A stretch of 6,661 nucleotides of DNA from Sphingobacteriales bacterium (lineage in GTDB: Bacteria > Bacteroidota > Bacteroidia > Chitinophagales > Chitinophagaceae): positions 1-6,661 of the forward strand of contig CANJEF010000071.1 in NCBI GenBank assembly GCA_947472965.1, written 5' to 3'. The notes under the pieces are model-generated. The model searched no databases and was not told the origin of the DNA. It saw only the letters and a list, made by a program, of their open reading frames with translations. The position numbers and the translations under genes are program-made. Below are positions 1 to 6,636 of this stretch, one piece after another (the stretch's first letter is position 1; the number at the start of each line of letters is the position of its first letter).

Positions 1-433
1 AAATAGCCATGATAATTCTAGACGTAAATGCCTTGATAAATGAAAAAGTTCTTGTGGCGGCGAATACCAAAAAACCAATTGCCATAGGTTGTATAAAATT
101 GAGAAAATTATGATTAATGTCTAAGGAATCATGGGTTACAATGAAGGACAAGGTTGACATAATAAATACTCCCGGTATCATCCATATAAAGAAAGTTAAT
201 AGTGCTAGTGGAATTCCACCACGCTTGTACCCAATTAAAGTAAGGGTCTGTGTTGAAGTTGCCCCAGGAAGAATTTGGCAAAAGGAATTAATGTCTGCTA
301 GTTCTTGATGGCTTAAATCATTTCGCTTTTCCACAAATGTTTTTATCATCATGCCAAGGTGGCCTTGAGGTCCACCAAAGGCAGAAATGGCATGAATGAA
401 TACTGCATTTAAGAAAGGGATGTGCCTGATCAA
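1..433 (-). CDS. chrA: ChrA-family chromate transporter, N-terminal part (3' end beyond window)
   Basis: This partial gene encodes the first ~144 residues of an inner-membrane transporter of the CHR family, whose characterised members export chromate. I translated it by hand from the minus strand. It reads without a stop to the left edge of the window. It shows the family hallmarks: a first hydrophobic helix followed by AFGGPQGHLGMM at about residues 18-29, then FVEKR, SFCQILPGATSTQT at about 48-61, and GYKRGGIPLALLTF leading into further hydrophobic helices. No in-frame ATG lies before the conserved FGGP motif. The frame is closed upstream by the stop codon of the oxygenase gene at 443-445, so the most plausible start is TTG at 431-433 (MIRHIPFLNAVF). 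ATT at 437-439 is the alternative. The start lies 9 nt after the oxygenase stop, which suggests co-transcription and translational coupling. The substrate in this organism is inferred from the family only, and the second CHR domain cannot be seen. Confidence 0.88.
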   Translation of the reverse strand, partial: MIRHIPFLNAVFIHAISAFGGPQGHLGMMIKTFVEKRNDLSHQELADINSFCQILPGATSTQTLTLIGYKRGGIPLALLTFFIWMIPGVFIMSTLSFIVTHDSLDINHNFLNFIQPMAIGFLVFAATRTFSFIKAFTSRIIMAI

Positions 434-442
434 ATTAATGTA

Positions 443-1387
443 TTATTTTTTTAAACCTATCTCATTAAGTCTTTCATCTAGGTATTGTCCAGAGGTATAA
501 TCTTCATAAGATTTGGGACAGTGTATCGAAATGCAAGAATCTAGACAGGCAAGGGACATGTTACTTTTAGGGTGTAAGAAGAATGGAATAGAATAACGTG
601 AACTAGACCACTTATCACGAGGTGGATTTACAACACGATGGGTTGTACTACTTAGTTTATTATTGGTAAGTCGCTGCAGCATATCACCCACATTAACAAC
701 TATTTGACCGTCATCAGCTTTAACCGGTAGCCAATGGTTATCCTTACTTAAAATTTCTAATCCATCAGCAGATGCACCAACCAACAAAGTAATCAAATTG
801 ATGTCTTCGTGTTGTTCGGCCCTAAGGGAAGATTTGGGTTCTTCAAGAATTGGTGGATAGTGAATGGCCCTTAAGATGCTACTCCCCTGGTGAATGTGGT
901 TATCAAAATAGGATTCGTCTAAACCGAGATGTAGTGCTATAGCCCTTAATAGGAAAGAACCAGATTGTTCGAACGCTTTAAAAGCCTCGAGAAAAAGCGT
1001 GTTGAAATTAGGAATTTCATTAACAGCAACATTTTCCAAAACCTGTTCAGTCGATCCTTCCGGAATTTTCATTGTTTGGCCAAATTGAAAAAACTCTTTA
1101 AGATCAGCAGCGTTGCTGCCTTTCGCATGTTCCTTTCCAAAAGAGGTATAGCCACGTTGACCAGCTAAACCATCAATTTCATAAGCTGATTTTTTATCAA
1201 CGGGTAGTTTAAAGAAAGATTCAACCGTATTATATAAAGAAGTGATTAAATCATCAGGGATACCATGGTTTGTAACAGATACAAATCCAACTTCTTCAAA
1301 AGCTGTTCCTAGGTCTTTTACAAAACCAGCTTTTTGCAGTTCGTTGCCACTGATGAACTGAGATAAGTCAACTAATGGAATATTCAT
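443..1387 (-). CDS. Isopenicillin N synthase-like 2-oxoglutarate/Fe(II)-dependent oxygenase
   Basis: This is a 314-residue soluble non-haem iron oxygenase of the isopenicillin N synthase/plant dioxygenase superfamily, of typical length. The N-terminal DIOX_N domain spans about residues 2-105, starting IPLVDLS and including GFVSVTNHGI. The 2OG-Fe(II) double-stranded beta-helix domain follows at about 165-272. The iron ligands are visible as H193 and D195 (the HxD in EQHEDI) and the distal H250 in STTHRVVNPP. The 2-oxoglutarate-binding RxS motif is R264-Y-S266, followed by IPFFLHP. Such enzymes hydroxylate, desaturate or cyclise small molecules, and the substrate cannot be deduced here. The ATG at 1385-1387 gives the family's normal N-terminus. 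It is divergent from the DUF3089 lipoprotein gene across 57 bp and is followed 9 nt later by chrA in the same reading frame. True IPNS or ACC oxidase activity is unlikely to be assignable without biosynthetic neighbours. Confidence 0.92.
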   Translation of the reverse strand: MNIPLVDLSQFISGNELQKAGFVKDLGTAFEEVGFVSVTNHGIPDDLITSLYNTVESFFKLPVDKKSAYEIDGLAGQRGYTSFGKEHAKGSNAADLKEFFQFGQTMKIPEGSTEQVLENVAVNEIPNFNTLFLEAFKAFEQSGSFLLRAIALHLGLDESYFDNHIHQGSSILRAIHYPPILEEPKSSLRAEQHEDINLITLLVGASADGLEILSKDNHWLPVKADDGQIVVNVGDMLQRLTNNKLSSTTHRVVNPPRDKWSSSRYSIPFFLHPKSNMSLACLDSCISIHCPKSYEDYTSGQYLDERLNEIGLKK

Positions 1388-1398
1388 GGTAAAATTAA

Positions 1399-1428
1399 TT
1401 TGTAGTAAAAATAAGAAACATAATTTTG
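1399..1428 (+). promoter_or_regulatory. Predicted Bacteroidota-type promoter of the DUF3089 gene
   Basis: TTTG at 1399-1402 and TAATTTTG at 1421-1428 are separated by 18 bp. They match the Bacteroidota primary-sigma consensus (TTTG, about 19 bp, TAnnTTTG). The -7 box ends 16 bp before the ATG at 1445, so the transcript would carry only a short leader of roughly 10-13 nt. The match is read directly from sequence; activity is inferred. No comparably good match was found for the divergent oxygenase gene; the nearest on the minus strand is TATGTTTC at 1415-1422, with one mismatch and no clear -33 box. Confidence 0.55.
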
Positions 1429-1444
1429 ATTAATATATTGAAAT

Positions 1445-2503
1445 ATGAAAGTAGTAATAAGAAGTTTGGGTATTATAGGATTAATAGTAAGCCTGATTGG
1501 TTGTTCCCCAAAAACAACGGCAATAAACTCGGGAACAACAAGATTTTTTAGTGCGGATGGCATCCCAAATTATAGTCAGCTTGAATACTGGGCGTCACAT
1601 CCAGACAAAATAGACCCAGCCGACAGTATTCCAAAACCTCTCTTGAGAATTGAAAAAGAAAAGGTAGCAGATGTCTTCTTTTTGCACCCAACCACCCTAA
1701 CAGATAAAGACAAAATTGACCAGGATAATGGACGGATAGATGATATGGACCTTAACCAAAAGACTGATTATTCCCCGATTTTATACCAAGCGAGTGTTTT
1801 TAATGAAAGATCGAGAATTTATGCTCCTAGATATAGGCAAGCACATATCGGAATGTACTTTGAAAAAGATAGTGCACGTAAATATGCTGCATTCAATCTC
1901 GCTTATGAAGACATTAAAAAGGCTTTCATATATTATCTTGAGAACAATAATCAAGGGAGACCAATAATCATTGCCTCTCATAGCCAAGGAACAACCCATG
2001 CTATAAGATTATTAAAAGAATTTTTTGATGGGAAAGCATTATCGAAACAATTGGTATGTGCTTATTTGATTGGGATGGGGGTTAAAAAAGACCAATATGA
2101 AAAAATACCGGTATGTATTGATAGTTCACAAACGGGGTGTTTTGTAAGCTGGAGAACCTATAGAAATGATTATGAAGATGGTGTAATAAGCAGATCAGAT
2201 AGTGTAATTGCCGTGGTGAATCCAATTAATTGGACAATTGGAAATGATGATGTTGGAAGAGAAATGCAAAAAGGGGCAGTGCTATACAACTTTGATAAAA
2301 TAATTCAACATACACAAGGGGCAAAGGCACAGGGAAATGCCTTATGGGTCTCAAGACCAAAATTTCCGGGTTCATTCCTTTACACAACAAAAAATTATCA
2401 TGCGGGTGATATAAACCTTTTTTATGTTGACATCAGAGAAAATGTTTCAAAGAGAATTGACACATATCTGGTAAATAAAAATAACAATCAGTTCAGTAAG
2501 TGA
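1445..2503 (+). CDS. DUF3089-family alpha/beta-hydrolase lipoprotein
   Basis: This 352-residue protein is predicted to be exported and lipid-anchored, with an alpha/beta-hydrolase fold of the DUF3089 type. The N-terminus has a short basic region, a hydrophobic stretch (residues 8-18) and the lipobox LIGC with lipidated C20, so processing by signal peptidase II is expected. The mature part has VADVFFLHPTTL (74-85), typical of the DUF3089 start. The nucleophile elbow is IIASHSQGT with S180, and NYHAGDINLFY near the C-terminus contains H319, the likely catalytic histidine. The elbow reads S-x-S-x-G rather than the textbook G-x-S-x-G. Hydrolytic activity, probably on an ester, is inferred from the fold, and no substrate is known to me. 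The ATG at 1445 is supported by the signal peptide and by the promoter just upstream. The next gene, a universal stress protein, starts 52 bp downstream on the same strand with its own possible -7 box. Confidence 0.85.
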   Translation: MKVVIRSLGIIGLIVSLIGCSPKTTAINSGTTRFFSADGIPNYSQLEYWASHPDKIDPADSIPKPLLRIEKEKVADVFFLHPTTLTDKDKIDQDNGRIDDMDLNQKTDYSPILYQASVFNERSRIYAPRYRQAHIGMYFEKDSARKYAAFNLAYEDIKKAFIYYLENNNQGRPIIIASHSQGTTHAIRLLKEFFDGKALSKQLVCAYLIGMGVKKDQYEKIPVCIDSSQTGCFVSWRTYRNDYEDGVISRSDSVIAVVNPINWTIGNDDVGREMQKGAVLYNFDKIIQHTQGAKAQGNALWVSRPKFPGSFLYTTKNYHAGDINLFYVDIRENVSKRIDTYLVNKNNNQFSK

Positions 2504-2535
2504 TAATCATCATGTTATAATCCTTTTCAAACGAG

Positions 2536-2543
2536 TAGGTTTG
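2536..2543 (+). promoter_or_regulatory. Possible -7 box (TAGGTTTG) of the universal stress protein gene
   Basis: TAGGTTTG matches TAnnTTTG exactly and ends 12 bp before the ATG at 2556. No convincing -33 TTTG lies 18-20 bp upstream (only TGTT at 2513-2516), so this is a weak call. If real, transcription begins at about 2547-2550. That would place the alternative TTG start at 2541 inside the promoter and support the ATG at 2556 as the true start. Confidence 0.4.
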
Positions 2544-2555
2544 AAAAAAATTACC

Positions 2556-3416
2556 ATGAAATTAATACTTGTACCAACCGATTTTTCTCCTACAGCTGAC
2601 AATGCAATTAAATATGCCATGGACATGGCTTTAGCGATGGGTGCGAAGATGATGTTAGTAAATATGTATGAGATACCAATTAGCTTTTCGGAGGTTCCGC
2701 TCGTAACTGTGTCTATAGAAGAGCTACATAAAATGAGTCAAGAAAAGTTAAATGAATTGAAGCATAACATAGAAGCGATAACAGCGGGGAAAATTCACGT
2801 ATATACGGAAAGCAGGTTGGGAAATGTTTCAGAAGAAGTTGAAAAAATATGTGATACACTTGATCCATATGCAGTAGTAATGGGAACAAGGGGTGTTAGT
2901 GGAGTTGGACAATTTTTCTTGGGTAGTAATTCAATGGCAGTTATTGAAAAAATTGAAGCCCCTGTATTTATCATTCCACCTGGTGTGCGATTCAAACCAT
3001 TTAGAAAAATTGGATTGGCAACGGACATGGAGAAAGTAACTGAGAATATTCCAGTTGCACCTATCAGGGAATTGGTTGGTTTTTTTAATGCAGACCTGCA
3101 TGTGCTTAATGTTGATTACCGTGAGCGTCACGTTACTTCATACACAACAGAAGAAAGCTTAAAGCTTGATACAATGTTAGCAGATATGCACCCAGTATAT
3201 GATATGGTAGAAAATAAGGATGTTGAAGAAGGATTAAATGATTTTACAGAAAAAAATAATGTTGATCTGCTTATTACAATTCCAAAAAAGAAACACTTTT
3301 TTGAAAAAATTTTAGAAGAGAGCACCACAAGGAAATTAATATATCACACAATGATTCCTCTGTTATGTATTAAAATGAAGAAAGAACTCGCCACTACTAA
3401 AACTCAGCACTCTTAG
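2556..3416 (+). CDS. Tandem-domain universal stress protein (UspA family)
   Basis: This is a 286-residue cytoplasmic protein made of two Usp domains, the usual tandem form in Bacteroidota. Domain 1 covers about residues 1-145. It begins [11 protein letters not shown], with the ATP-contacting D9, and ends with a perfect G-2x-G-9x-G-S nucleotide-binding signature (G110, G113, G123-S124), followed by APVFIIP. Domain 2 covers about 150-275, starting KIGLATDME. Its matching region, [22 protein letters not shown], has lost the glycines, so it probably does not bind ATP in the same way. I chose the ATG at 2556 over an in-frame TTG at 2541. It gives the canonical Usp N-terminus, and the TTG is part of a predicted -7 box. 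Such proteins respond to stress or energy state, but the specific role here is unknown. It follows the DUF3089 gene by 52 bp and may be partly co-transcribed with it. Its last 20 bp overlap the 3' end of asnS on the other strand. Confidence 0.9.
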   Translation: MKLILVPTDFSPTADNAIKYAMDMALAMGAKMMLVNMYEIPISFSEVPLVTVSIEELHKMSQEKLNELKHNIEAITAGKIHVYTESRLGNVSEEVEKICDTLDPYAVVMGTRGVSGVGQFFLGSNSMAVIEKIEAPVFIIPPGVRFKPFRKIGLATDMEKVTENIPVAPIRELVGFFNADLHVLNVDYRERHVTSYTTEESLKLDTMLADMHPVYDMVENKDVEEGLNDFTEKNNVDLLITIPKKKHFFEKILEESTTRKLIYHTMIPLLCIKMKKELATTKTQHS

Positions 3417-4833
3417 GGGTTCTGGGAAATGCAATTACGTCCCTGATGTTTGTCATACCGGTAACAAATAGTACCATACGCTCGAAACCAAGCCCAAAAC
3501 CCGCGTGTGGAACTGTTCCGAAACGGCGTGTATCAAGGTACCACCAGAGTTCTTCTTGTGGAATATTCATTTCTGCCATCCGCTGTGTTAGTCTATCTAA
3601 TCTTTCTTCCCGTTGAGAACCCCCTACAATTTCTCCAATACCTGGAGCTAAAATATCCATGGCAGCAACTGTTTTTCCATCATCATTTTGGCGCATGTAG
3701 AAAGCCTTGATATCTTTGGGGTAATTCGTTACAATAACAGGTTTCTTGAAATGTTTTTCAACCAAGTAGCGCTCGTGTTCACTTTGCATATCAATCCCCC
3801 ATTTAACATCATATTGGAATTTCTTCTTTTTGTATGCAGGGGAGCTCAGCAAAATGTCAATTGCCTCTGTATAGGTAATGCGTTCAAAATCATTATCAAC
3901 AACAAATTTAAGCTTATCCAATAACCCCAATTCACTGCGCTTATCCATGGGGAGTAGTTTTTCCTCTTCAGCCAATCGTTGATCGAGGAACTGGAGGTCT
4001 TCTAAATTATGATCCATTGCATAACGAATGATATATTTGATGAAAGACTCAGCAAGGTTCATATTATCTTCTAAATCATGGAAAGCCATTTCTGGCTCAA
4101 TCATCCAGAACTCTGCAAGATGTCGGGCTGTATTCGAGTTTTCAGCTCGAAAAGTAGGACCAAACGTATAAATTTCACCAAATGCGGTGGCACCAAGCTC
4201 TCCCTCGAGTTGACCACTAACAGTCAAATTTGTGGCTTTCCCAAAAAAGTCTTCTTTAAAATCAATTTTACCTTGTTCGTCCCTCGGTGGATTTTCGAGT
4301 GGCAACGTGCTTACCCTGAACATTTCACCTGCGCCTTCTGCATCACTGGCCGTGATGATGGGAGTGTGTAAATAAACAAATCCTCTTTCATTGTAGAATT
4401 GATGTACCGCAAAAGCCAGGGAGTGTCTAATGCGGAAAACAGATCCGAACGTATTTGTGCGGAAACGGAGATGGGCAATTTCACGCAAGAATTCGAGGCT
4501 ATGCTTTTTTGGCTGAAGAGGATATTTTTCTGCGTCTGAATCTCCAAGTATTTCAATTTCGGTAGCAACCAGTTCGAAGCTTTGTCCTTTTCCTAAAGAA
4601 GGTACCAAATCTCCGGAAACCTTGAGTGAGGCACTGGTAGTAATTCGTTTGAGAACTACGTCTGGAAATGAACCAAGAGGGGCTACAACCTGTAGGTTCG
4701 TATTGGTTGAACCATCATTTAGTGCAATAAATTGATTGTTTCTAAAAGAGCGAACCCAACCCATTACAGTGATCGACTTTAGCTCTTCACCTTGTGTAAT
4801 GACATCCCTTATTTTGGTTCTTTTATTAAACAT
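3397..4833 (-). CDS. asnS: Asparaginyl-tRNA synthetase
   Basis: This is a 478-residue class IIb synthetase that charges tRNA-Asn with asparagine in the cytoplasm, close to the usual bacterial length. The N-terminal OB-fold anticodon-binding domain covers about residues 1-105 ([20 protein letters not shown]). The catalytic domain follows. It has motif 1 around residues 120-160, with the conserved proline in YLHTPII. Motif 2 is [19 protein letters not shown] at about 224-242, continuing into WMIEPEMAF. Motif 3 is [12 protein letters not shown] at 445-456, with R452. The [11 protein letters not shown] segment and the [17 protein letters not shown] segment distinguish AsnRS from AspRS. The ATG at 4831-4833 gives the typical N-terminus [10 protein letters not shown]. 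It is divergent from rho and convergent with the stress-protein gene, overlapping it by 20 bp. A direct AsnRS means asparaginyl-tRNA does not need to be formed by transamidation of Asp-tRNA-Asn. Confidence 0.97.
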   Translation of the reverse strand: MFNKRTKIRDVITQGEELKSITVMGWVRSFRNNQFIALNDGSTNTNLQVVAPLGSFPDVVLKRITTSASLKVSGDLVPSLGKGQSFELVATEIEILGDSDAEKYPLQPKKHSLEFLREIAHLRFRTNTFGSVFRIRHSLAFAVHQFYNERGFVYLHTPIITASDAEGAGEMFRVSTLPLENPPRDEQGKIDFKEDFFGKATNLTVSGQLEGELGATAFGEIYTFGPTFRAENSNTARHLAEFWMIEPEMAFHDLEDNMNLAESFIKYIIRYAMDHNLEDLQFLDQRLAEEEKLLPMDKRSELGLLDKLKFVVDNDFERITYTEAIDILLSSPAYKKKKFQYDVKWGIDMQSEHERYLVEKHFKKPVIVTNYPKDIKAFYMRQNDDGKTVAAMDILAPGIGEIVGGSQREERLDRLTQRMAEMNIPQEELWWYLDTRRFGTVPHAGFGLGFERMVLFVTGMTNIRDVIAFPRTPKSAEF

Positions 4834-4852
4834 AATGTTTGAATTGAGTAAT

Positions 4853-4860
4853 CAAAGATA
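4853..4860 (-). promoter_or_regulatory. Predicted -7 box (TATCTTTG) of asnS
   Basis: Read on the minus strand, 4860-4853 is TATCTTTG, an exact TAnnTTTG match. It ends 19 bp before the asnS ATG, implying a leader of about 12-16 nt. No TTTG is present at the expected -33 spacing. That position is next to one arm of an inverted repeat (4878-4887). No Shine-Dalgarno sequence is visible; the bases before the ATG are A/T-rich, as is usual in this phylum. Confidence 0.5.
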
Positions 4861-4877
4861 ACGAAGGTCCTGTAAAT

Positions 4878-4961
4878 CTATCTATTGGGATATAATATAG
4901 GAATGTGAACCGTCAAATATTTTTTTGTGAATTAAAAAAATTGTTACTTTGCAATAGATAG
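4878..4961. repeat. Spaced 10-bp perfect inverted repeat between asnS and rho
   Basis: CTATCTATTG at 4878-4887 and CAATAGATAG at 4952-4961 are exact reverse complements separated by 64 bp. The left arm lies where the asnS -33 region would be. The right arm directly follows the predicted rho -7 box, at the expected transcription start. Each arm is also linked to the same heptamer GGGATAT (4887-4893 and 4961-4967), in direct orientation. The positions suggest a possible operator pair, but no regulator is identified, and an AT-rich chance match is possible. Confidence 0.35.
4925..4951 (+). promoter_or_regulatory. Predicted promoter of rho
   Basis: TTG at 4925-4927, at the end of a T-run, and TTACTTTG at 4944-4951 resemble the Bacteroidota -33 and -7 elements. 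The -7 box has one mismatch to TAnnTTTG, and the spacer is about 16 bp, shorter than ideal. Transcription from here would begin near 4955-4960 and give a leader of about 100 nt before the rho ATG. That is much longer than the leaders predicted for the other genes in the window. Confidence 0.4.
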
Positions 4962-4970
4962 GGATATTTA

Positions 4971-5018
4971 TTCGTCAATCCCGTCCTCTCTATAAAACTC
5001 CACAACTCTTTTTATCAA
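4971..5018 (+). promoter_or_regulatory. C-rich, G-poor rho leader segment (possible rut-like site)
   Basis: This 48-nt stretch of the predicted rho 5' leader contains 16 C and only 2 G on the sense strand, a strong C-over-G bias in an AT-rich genome. Unstructured, C-rich and G-poor RNA is the known loading preference of Rho (rut sites). E. coli rho is autoregulated by Rho-dependent attenuation in its leader. By analogy this segment could let Rho limit its own expression; that is inference, since rut sites have no strict consensus. Confidence 0.35.
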
Positions 5019-5035
5019 GGCTTTCCCTTAAAGCC
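5019..5035 (+). other. Small hairpin in rho leader
   Basis: GGCTTT (5019-5024) pairs perfectly with AAAGCC (5030-5035) around a 5-nt CCCTT loop. The hairpin ends 20 nt before the rho ATG and immediately follows the C-rich segment. It lacks a following U-run, so it is not an intrinsic terminator. A role in ribosome access, pausing or RNA stability is possible but unproven. Confidence 0.4.
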
Positions 5036-5055
5036 AATTATCCAAAAGATACTTT

Positions 5056-6636
5056 ATGTACGATATTCTTCAGTTGAACGACATGCTTGTTCCAGAACTT
5101 ATTGAAATAGCAGAAAAGCTTAAAGTGACAGGAACAAAGAAACTAGATAAACAAGGATTGGTATATAAGATCCTTGATAAACAGGCTGTTTTAAATAGCA
5201 AAGTGAAGGATGCCCCCAAGGATGAAAAAGGGGTTAAGAAAAAGAGAATAGTCAAAACAACCACTGCCAATAGCACGGAAGAAGCCATTGTAGAAAGTGA
5301 AGAACCGGCGGAGGTTCCAGTACAAGCAGTAGAAGTTCCTATTAAGAAAATTGAAAAAAAGCTAACCAGGAAAAGCAAAGATGAAATAAGTGAAACCCCC
5401 ACTGCTGAAAATGAAGTAAGTAATGATGAAGAAATTCAGCAACCAGAAACGGGTGGTTCACAAGAAGAAAGCGGTGTAAAACAATTCTTTATTAAAAAAG
5501 AGCCTGCTTTCAATATTGAATTTGATGGTGTTATACCTGGTGAAGGAGTATTGGAAATGATGCCGGATGGATATGGATTTTTGAGAAGTAGCGACTATAA
5601 TTATTTAACCTCTCCAGATGACGTATATGTATCGCCGTCACAAATAAAGTTATTTGGTATAAAAACGGGCGATACCGTAGTGGGCACAGTAAGACCGCCC
5701 AAAGAAGGAGAAAAATATTTTGCATTACTTAAAGTTGAAACCGTAAACGGAAGATTACCGGATGAGGTAAGAGATAGGGTTCCATTTGATTATTTAACTC
5801 CACTATTTCCGTTTGAAAAATTTAACCTGTTTACAAAGACAGACAATTATTCAACAAGGATGATGGATTTGTTTACACCACTAGGTAAAGGGCAGCGTGG
5901 ATTGATTGTTGCGCAACCGAAGGTGGGAAAAACAATGTTATTGAAAGAGGTTGCAAATGCTATTGCTACAAATCATCCGGAGTGTTATTTAATGATTGTG
6001 TTGATTGATGAACGTCCAGAGGAAGTAACAGATATGGAAAGAAGTGTTCGTGCGGAGGTGTTGGCTTCAACCTTTGATGAACCTGCAGAAAAACACGTTA
6101 AGGTTGCTGCTATGGCCTTACAAAAAGCAAAGAGATTGGTTGAGTGTGGACATGATGTAATAATATTATTAGATTCAATTACTCGTTTGGCAAGAGCACA
6201 CAATACAGTTGCTCCATCATCAGGAAAGGTATTGTCGGGTGGTGTTGAAGCAAATGCTATGCAAAAGCCAAAACAGTTTTTTGGTGCTGCGAGAAAAATA
6301 GAGAACGGTGGTTCACTTACAATACTGGCTACTGCGCTGATTGAAACAGGTAGCAAGATGGATGAAGTTATTTTTGAAGAATTCAAGGGAACGGGTAATA
6401 TGGAACTTGTACTTGACAGAAGATTGGCAAACAGAAGGATGTTCCCTGCAATTGATCTTACCGCATCATCAACGAGAAGAGAAGATCTGCTTCTTGATAA
6501 AGATGTTCTACAGAAAATGTGGATCATTAGAAATCACTTGGCAGATATGAATAGCGAGGAAGCTATGAATTTATTGCTAAAACAAATGAAGGGAACAAGA
6601 GATAATTATGAGTTCCTTACTACAATGAACAAATGA
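5056..6636 (+). CDS. rho: Transcription termination factor Rho
   Basis: This is a 526-residue hexameric RNA helicase/ATPase that ends transcription at Rho-dependent sites. It is about 100 residues longer than the 419-residue E. coli protein. Domains in order: Rho_N helical domain (residues 1-45, [15 protein letters not shown]); a charged low-complexity insertion (about 49-148); and the cold-shock-like primary RNA-binding domain (about 160-232), with the RNP-like GYGFLR at 172-177. The RecA-like motor domain follows: Walker A AQPKVGKT (286-293), the catalytic glutamate region [12 protein letters not shown] with E319, and Walker B VIILLDS with D373. It continues with the Q-loop region [21 protein letters not shown] and the arginine-finger candidate R474 in SSTRREDLL. 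All ATPase motifs are intact. The start MYDILQLN is the usual Bacteroidota N-terminus. The gene is divergent from asnS. Its leader is C-rich with a small hairpin, consistent with autoregulation. Identity is certain; the role of the insertion is inferred. Confidence 0.98.
   Translation: MYDILQLNDMLVPELIEIAEKLKVTGTKKLDKQGLVYKILDKQAVLNSKVKDAPKDEKGVKKKRIVKTTTANSTEEAIVESEEPAEVPVQAVEVPIKKIEKKLTRKSKDEISETPTAENEVSNDEEIQQPETGGSQEESGVKQFFIKKEPAFNIEFDGVIPGEGVLEMMPDGYGFLRSSDYNYLTSPDDVYVSPSQIKLFGIKTGDTVVGTVRPPKEGEKYFALLKVETVNGRLPDEVRDRVPFDYLTPLFPFEKFNLFTKTDNYSTRMMDLFTPLGKGQRGLIVAQPKVGKTMLLKEVANAIATNHPECYLMIVLIDERPEEVTDMERSVRAEVLASTFDEPAEKHVKVAAMALQKAKRLVECGHDVIILLDSITRLARAHNTVAPSSGKVLSGGVEANAMQKPKQFFGAARKIENGGSLTILATALIETGSKMDEVIFEEFKGTGNMELVLDRRLANRRMFPAIDLTASSTRREDLLLDKDVLQKMWIIRNHLADMNSEEAMNLLLKQMKGTRDNYEFLTTMNK
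5200..5499 (+). other. Charge-block disordered insertion within Rho
   Basis: Rho residues 49-148 are low-complexity, rich in K, E, D, S, T and P, and poor in aromatic residues. Charges are segregated: residues 51-67 hold 8 basic and 3 acidic; 75-94 hold 7 acidic and no basic; 97-108 hold 7 basic and 1 acidic; 109-138 hold 11 acidic and no basic. This lies between the Rho_N and RNA-binding domains, the position where Rho insertions occur in Bacteroidota. It is in frame with no sign of a sequencing error. Disorder is predicted by composition only. Confidence 0.75.

Noticed and set aside
117..308. 63-codon plus-strand open frame
   Set aside because: It is antisense to the clearly conserved ChrA coding sequence and resembles no family I recognise.
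2541..2555. TTG start five codons upstream for the universal stress protein
   Set aside because: The ATG at 2556 gives the canonical Usp N-terminus, and the TTG falls inside a TAnnTTTG promoter-like box.
4891..4896. TATAAT hexamer between asnS and rho, resembling an E. coli -10 box
   Set aside because: The primary sigma factor of Bacteroidota recognises TAnnTTTG rather than TATAAT. The hexamer is expected by chance in such AT-rich DNA, and no TTGACA-like element is at the right spacing.
5985..6527. 180-codon minus-strand open frame within rho
   Set aside because: It lies antisense to the highly conserved Rho motor domain. Its serine-rich translation is what a shadow frame of that region would give, and it has no recognisable motif or promoter.
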